Below are positions 56,871 to 61,078 of a stretch of DNA of 61,078 bases, piece by piece (position 1 is the first letter of the stretch; every line of letters starts with the position of its first letter). This DNA comes from an uncultured Aquimarina sp. GTDB taxonomy: Bacteria > Bacteroidota > Bacteroidia > Flavobacteriales > Flavobacteriaceae. The DNA lies in contig CANLRN010000019.1 of the NCBI GenBank assembly GCA_947493495.1, positions 1 to 61,078 of the forward strand, given 5' to 3'. The notes beneath the pieces were generated by a model that worked only from the letters and a program-made list of their open reading frames with translations, did not search any database and was not told the origin of the DNA. Made by a program: the position numbers and the translations under genes.

Positions 56871-58925
56871 TTATTTATATAGTTTATGTGTAACAGATCT
56901 TAAAGGTGTTTTTATTTCTAAAAAATAAAATTGAGATGTTGATAAGGGTAATTTTTTAATTTCAAGAGTTTCTTTTATATTTTTATATTCTTTTCGGTAT
57001 ACTACTTTGCCATTAAGGTCTTTAAGATAGATTGTTACTATTGATCTTTCATGTTTTGGAATATTGATATTCAGGCTTTTATTGTTTAATGGATTTGGAA
57101 AAAATATAATTTCTTTTTCATCTATTGCTTTAGAAGCAGATTCTATTTTCCAATTGAAAGTTTCCCATTCCTGATCTAGATTTCCTTTAGGATAGAGAAC
57201 AGCATTGTTTACATCATGAGAGGCTTGTATCCATGTATTGGCATGAACGCTGTAAAGAGCTACTTCACCGAGGCCTTTACTTTTCCATGTAAATTGGGTC
57301 CAATTACTTTTATTTATGGCAGTTGCTCTAATGGGGATATTGGTATTTTTATCGAATACTTGAATGTATTTATTATTCGACAGTGCCTTTAGAGTAACTC
57401 CTCCATTTGGATGAGTTTCTACTAAAAATTTTTCCCACCCAAGAGTCACATTGCTTCTTGCAATAAGTTGATTGTTGTTATTGAATTTTTCTGCAGTGAC
57501 ATATTTTAGATCCCCTCCGGTTTTTCTTAAGGAAATAATTTGTCCAATTGGAGGTTCTTCCGTTGGATTTGGACTAGAGTCTGTGGTGAAAGAAACCCAA
57601 TTTACATTAAATAAGTAGGTTCCAGTGCCTTTAAATACACAGAATAAGTCTTTAATACCGTCGATATTTGTGACTTTATCAGTTGTTATGGTTTGATACT
57701 GTTCCCATCCACCAGTATTGGAGATGTTCATTGTACCAAGAAGCGGCCCAGTTACAGAGTTTGCCCTAAACTCTAGAGTGCCACCTTGTGATCCAGAGGA
57801 TACTCTGGCTTTTAACTCAGTCAATTGACCTGTAAAATCCACTTCATTAAATCGTACCCATCCATTATTTTTAATAAAATCAACCTGAAAACCATTAGGT
57901 TCATTTCCTTGTACCTTGTGAACTTGGGCGTTACTGATTTTATTATATCTATCAATATGGATGATATCTCCTGATTTTGGGATTCCTATTCCTCGTATGG
58001 TTGCTGTTTTTGGGTTGATAGTGCCATCGGTATTAAAGGTGATCTCATCGGCTCGAATGGATCTTAGCTTTTTATTGTTACTTAAGGACCAGTAATGATA
58101 GAAAATATACCATTTGCCCTTGTATTGTACTATTGAATGATGATTTGTTCCTTTATCTATATTGGGCATAATAACACCTTTGTATTGAAATGGTCCAGTA
58201 GGGCTATTAGAAGTTGCGTATTCTATTTCATAATTTTTGGGAGTTACTCTGGCAAATGTAAGGTAGTAAAGGCCACTTTTTTTGAACATAAAGGCTCCTT
58301 CTTTGTATCCTCTTGGTAGTGTTAATGGTATTTGATTCCCTTTAGTTTCAATCATATTGTTTTTAAGCTTGATGACTTTAAGAGCAGTAGTACTATTGCC
58401 ACTTCCAAAATATAAATATGCTTGATTATCATCATCGATAAAAACATTAGGGTCTATACCCTGTATTCCTTGTATATGGGTGTTTAAAGGAGTAAAAGGT
58501 CCAGTAGGACTTGAGGCGGTGGCGACTCCTATTCGTCTAAAAACATTTTGATTAGCGGGTGGTGCCGGAAAATAAAAATAATAGGTACCATTACGTTCAA
58601 CGCAGTCTGGGGCCCACATGCCATAACTGTTGCGTTTTACCCAAGGAACCTCATTTTGAGTGACGATTACACCGTGATCTGTCCAGTTGTACAAATCATC
58701 GGTTGAAAATACGTGATAATCTGGCATGCAAAAACCGTTGTTTCCTTGCCCAGCATTACAAACATCCACATCATGTGAAGGATAGACATAGAGTTTTCCA
58801 TTAAATACTCTGGCGGTGGGATCTGCTGTATAGATATCGGTTACAAATGGGTTTTGAGAAAAGGATACAGTGAAAACTAACAAAAAAATAAATAGAGTGT
58901 TTTTTTTTAAAATTAGATTCTTCAT
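56871..58925 (-). CDS. secreted GH43 glycoside hydrolase with carbohydrate-binding domains and T9SS sorting domain
   Basis: A 684-aa exported enzyme. After the signal peptide (to about 24) the five-bladed GH43 domain runs to about 320, with the general base Asp35 in YTADPTARV, Asp158 in GIDPNVFID and the acid Glu209 in YKEGAFMFK. GH43 enzymes cleave arabinofuranosyl or xylosyl linkages; the exact activity cannot be read. Residues about 335-455 look like a CBM6-type jelly roll (LKARVSSGSQGGTLEFRANS). Residues about 465-600 look like a fascin or AbfB-type beta-trefoil (YVTAEKFNNNNQLIARS). The last 80 form a T9SS type A sorting domain (FFPNPLNNKSLNINIP). It is divergent from a CE2-like esterase. 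Confidence 0.9.
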   Translation of the reverse strand: MKNLILKKNTLFIFLLVFTVSFSQNPFVTDIYTADPTARVFNGKLYVYPSHDVDVCNAGQGNNGFCMPDYHVFSTDDLYNWTDHGVIVTQNEVPWVKRNSYGMWAPDCVERNGTYYFYFPAPPANQNVFRRIGVATASSPTGPFTPLNTHIQGIQGIDPNVFIDDDNQAYLYFGSGNSTTALKVIKLKNNMIETKGNQIPLTLPRGYKEGAFMFKKSGLYYLTFARVTPKNYEIEYATSNSPTGPFQYKGVIMPNIDKGTNHHSIVQYKGKWYIFYHYWSLSNNKKLRSIRADEITFNTDGTINPKTATIRGIGIPKSGDIIHIDRYNKISNAQVHKVQGNEPNGFQVDFIKNNGWVRFNEVDFTGQLTELKARVSSGSQGGTLEFRANSVTGPLLGTMNISNTGGWEQYQTITTDKVTNIDGIKDLFCVFKGTGTYLFNVNWVSFTTDSSPNPTEEPPIGQIISLRKTGGDLKYVTAEKFNNNNQLIARSNVTLGWEKFLVETHPNGGVTLKALSNNKYIQVFDKNTNIPIRATAINKSNWTQFTWKSKGLGEVALYSVHANTWIQASHDVNNAVLYPKGNLDQEWETFNWKIESASKAIDEKEIIFFPNPLNNKSLNINIPKHERSIVTIYLKDLNGKVVYRKEYKNIKETLEIKKLPLSTSQFYFLEIKTPLRSVTHKLYK

Positions 58926-59007
58926 AATTAAGTATTTTTAGTGTGAGTATCTAAAGTTATATGAACATATATGAAATATCAATTTTAAAGCATACTAAAT
59001 AGTGATT

Positions 59008-59027
59008 TCATTATAAATTTATAATGA
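59008..59027. promoter_or_regulatory. perfect 20-bp palindrome upstream of GH43
   Basis: TCATTATAAA followed by its exact reverse complement, 83 bp before the GH43 start. It may be a regulator site. It is all A/T except the end bases, so chance is possible. Confidence 0.4.
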
Positions 59028-59104
59028 TCCCTTAATTAACCTATGGTTTAATCTTATTGCAGGTTGTTTTTTGGCATTATTGCGTAGAGAAAATAATTTT
59101 TTAT

Positions 59105-59264
59105 CTAAAATTGAGTACTTGTTTTTCTACCTAGAACTTGTTTAGCGCTTCTTCCATCAATAAGCCAAACATCAAAACCTCTTGACTTCCAAATTTTCGA
59201 TACCAACAATAACTTTTCGAGATCCAATATCAATTCCTGTTGAATATGCTCTACTTTTTTTCAT
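59105..59264 (-). pseudogene. remnant of an IS110-family transposase
   Basis: Two frames read in succession on the minus strand resemble the N-terminal part of IS110 transposases: from ATG 59264, KKSRAYSTGIDIGSRKVIVG (the start of the DEDD nuclease domain), then after a frame change or deletion RGFDVWLIDGRSAKQVLGRK. The second frame ends in TAG at 59107. The remaining 250-300 residues of the family and any ends are missing, so this is a dead fragment. It lies in the 693-bp gap between the GH43 and esterase genes, which otherwise holds the palindrome at 59008 and the repeat at 59386. Confidence 0.7.
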
Positions 59265-59385
59265 TATTTAGTAAATTAAAAGCCACGCTCAGAAAATAAC
59301 TCTTCGTGAAAGACTACTATTCGGGCATCAATATAGATTGAGTACCATAAATTACGTAAGTGTATTCACTGGATAAAATTTTTAT

Positions 59386-59419
59386 TGAATGTCTCCTGAG
59401 CTTGCTCCTAGGTAGTTTA
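59386..59419. repeat. dispersed 34-bp repeat, copy 2
   Basis: 31 of 34 bases match the copy at 42996-43029, same orientation. It lies between the IS110 remnant and the esterase gene. Confidence 0.6.
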
Positions 59420-59618
59420 TTTAAATAAATGAGTTCAGAATTTCATCAAAAACCTTTTTAAAGTATAAGTTACGTTAGAAATATTCTACTTATCAAATGA
59501 ATTGATACATCTACAAAATGATATAGAGTAATTACATTGTTATAATAGAGTTTCATAATACATTAAACTAATTTTAGTCCCAATAAGACTCATATGAGTA
59601 GGATAAATTTTCTAAAAA

Positions 59619-61078
59619 ATGAAAAGACTTTTATTTTTGGGATACTTAATGTGCATAACTACAGTATCCATTTCGCAAACTACTTTCAATCCTAATAATG
59701 GTAATTTTAGATACGTAGGAAGAATTGACCTCAGTAATGCTAATCAACCTAGATTATGGTATGGAGGTTCTTATATAGAAACTAAATTTACAGGAACTTC
59801 TTTAAAAATAAAAGTTTCTGATCAAAGTTGGGGAGGCGATAATTATGTGGGATGTATTATTGATGGTGGCGAGGCGATCGTAAAAACGGTCAGTAGTGGC
59901 GATGGTGTTAAGACAATAACAGTGGCTACGGGATTATCAAATACAACGCATACACTCTATATCATTAAGCGAAGAGGACAGCTTAGTGGTTATATGGGGT
60001 TCCACGGCATTGAGTTAGATATTGGAGCTAGTATATTGGCTCCGAATGCTTCACCGTCTAGAAAAATTGTACTTTATGGGGATTCAGTTACTGAAGGAGA
60101 AAATGCAGATAATAAAAATGGAGATTTTGAAGGTGGAGGTCCAAAAGCAAATGGATGGAATACTTTTGGGATGGTAGCGGCTAGAAGGTTAAACGCAGAA
60201 TGTCATAATAATGGAATATCTGGTTTGGCTGTGGTAGATGGAACTGGTTTTCATAATAGTCATGCAGGGGGAATAGGCTTACAAACCACCTATAATAAAA
60301 TAGGCGCAAATGATGGAAATCTACAAGTTTGGGATTTTAATCGTTTTACGCCACAATTAGTAATTATGGCAATGGGGATTAATGATAATGGTTTTATTAA
60401 TAATGGGAATGTAGGAGGAGAATCTGGATGGAAAAATAAATATAAAGCGATTATTAATGATTTACGAAATAATCGATACCCAGATGCCGACTTTGTTTTT
60501 ACGGTGCCTCCACTTGGACAACGATATGATAGAATGAAACGATTATTGAATGAAATAGTAAATGAGTTGAATGATCCTAATCTTCATTATTTTAATATGC
60601 CTGATAATGTTTCTGTACCAAGGGCGCATCCAAATTTCGCAACACATCAAGCAATGGCAAATGAATTAGTATCGTTTATTAATGGCTTAGATATTGATTG
60701 GGAAGGTGGTAGTGGAAACCCTAATCCTCCTAATCCGGTCAATAATGATATTCTATCTGTAAATGCTCCCGATCAAGTAAGTCCTGGGCAAACAGTTACA
60801 GTTACTGTTAGATACGAATCTAGTCAAAATAATGATATCCGAGTAGCCTTCCAATCCACAAGTGCTCCTAATTACACTGTGTATGGAGAAACAATAGTAC
60901 AAGTTACCGAAGGAACTAGAACTGTAAATATAGAAGTACCTATTGCAGGCAACACTCCAATCTTGCAGGATGAGTATCAGTTTCAGACTTTTATTACACC
61001 TCGCGGAGGAGAATATGATGATCGATTTGATAACCAAGCAATCACTGGTGTAGACTGTGTAGCTGGTGGAGCAGGAAA
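59619..61078 (+). CDS. CE2-like SGNH carbohydrate acetyl esterase (partial, runs off the window)
   Basis: The frame is open from ATG 59619 to the last base (486 codons). A signal peptide (about 1-20) is followed by a beta-sandwich (about 22-145) and an SGNH hydrolase domain: nucleophile Ser156 in YGDSVTEGE, GIND (block III) near 270, and His337 in PRAHPNFATHQ. The usual Asp three residues before that His is missing, as in CE2 enzymes that use a Ser-His pair. From about 365 a Gly/Pro/Asn-rich linker leads to a further beta domain (VNAPDQVSPGQTVTVTVRYE) cut by the window end. It probably removes acetyl groups from xylan-like polysaccharide, complementing the divergent GH43 enzyme. Confidence 0.88.
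   Translation, partial: MKRLLFLGYLMCITTVSISQTTFNPNNGNFRYVGRIDLSNANQPRLWYGGSYIETKFTGTSLKIKVSDQSWGGDNYVGCIIDGGEAIVKTVSSGDGVKTITVATGLSNTTHTLYIIKRRGQLSGYMGFHGIELDIGASILAPNASPSRKIVLYGDSVTEGENADNKNGDFEGGGPKANGWNTFGMVAARRLNAECHNNGISGLAVVDGTGFHNSHAGGIGLQTTYNKIGANDGNLQVWDFNRFTPQLVIMAMGINDNGFINNGNVGGESGWKNKYKAIINDLRNNRYPDADFVFTVPPLGQRYDRMKRLLNEIVNELNDPNLHYFNMPDNVSVPRAHPNFATHQAMANELVSFINGLDIDWEGGSGNPNPPNPVNNDILSVNAPDQVSPGQTVTVTVRYESSQNNDIRVAFQSTSAPNYTVYGETIVQVTEGTRTVNIEVPIAGNTPILQDEYQFQTFITPRGGEYDDRFDNQAITGVDCVAGGAG

Noticed and set aside
60753..61037. A 94-aa minus-strand frame at the window end
   Set aside because: It is antisense to the CE2-like esterase, whose frame is clearly coding.

Overview
The window is AT-rich (about one third G+C by eye, not computed) and looks like a chromosomal segment of a marine-type member of the Flavobacteriaceae (Bacteroidota), perhaps near Aquimarina. 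The evidence is: type IX secretion (T9SS) C-terminal sorting domains of both type A and type B; SprB-like repeats; several promoters of the Bacteroidota form TTG-N17-20-TAnnTTTG; few Shine-Dalgarno sequences; a GSII/GSIII glutamine synthetase pair; and a Bacteroidota-type curli (csg) operon. No database search was run, so every family name rests on motif recognition.

Layout. (1) 1-3.7 kb: two unrelated glutamine synthetases, glnII and glnN, diverge from a shared control region. (2) 3.9-10 kb: a curli operon, csgA-like, csgB-like, csgE, csgF, csgG, then a lipoprotein with a predicted beta-propeller. CsgE carries a CsgH-like N-terminal extension and CsgG a C-terminal beta-barrel extension. (3) 10-13.7 kb: purM, a divergent msrA and an orphan TPR-histidine kinase, followed by a MITE-like element. 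(4) 14-38 kb: the most unusual part, a divergent locus of very large surface proteins. Leftward run a 1526-aa beta-rich protein, a 704-aa fibronectin-III protein and a 2620-aa SprB-repeat T9SS cargo. Rightward run an 848-aa outer-membrane barrel with a helical tail and a 1768-aa TANFOR-like / zincin-like multidomain protein; a 350-aa lipoprotein follows. A CCCCTG-N4-CAGGGG-type palindrome occurs in front of both rightward transcription units. (5) 38-41 kb: a NarL-type response regulator and its TPR-histidine kinase, separated by a second type of inverted-repeat element. (6) 41.5-43.5 kb: a GlcG/HbpS-like protein, a small six-cysteine peptide with a bacteriocin-like leader, and two small membrane proteins. 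(7) 43.5-56.7 kb: mostly housekeeping genes (prfA, lgt, yidD, cysS, folE, proS, two tRNA-Glu, rpsT) mixed with a TPR-AraC regulator, a T9SS type B protein, a FadL-like porin and an Arg/Ser-rich lipoprotein. (8) 56.8-61 kb: a secreted GH43 enzyme and a CE2-like acetyl esterase (cut by the window end), divergent and probably acting on the same acetylated plant or algal polysaccharide, with an IS110 transposase remnant between them.

Most of the accessory genes concern the cell surface: functional amyloid, giant adhesins, outer-membrane barrels and secreted carbohydrate enzymes. They are interspersed with three membrane-bound TPR-type sensors (two histidine kinases and one AraC protein). The candidate for an undescribed system is the divergent locus at about 14-38 kb.
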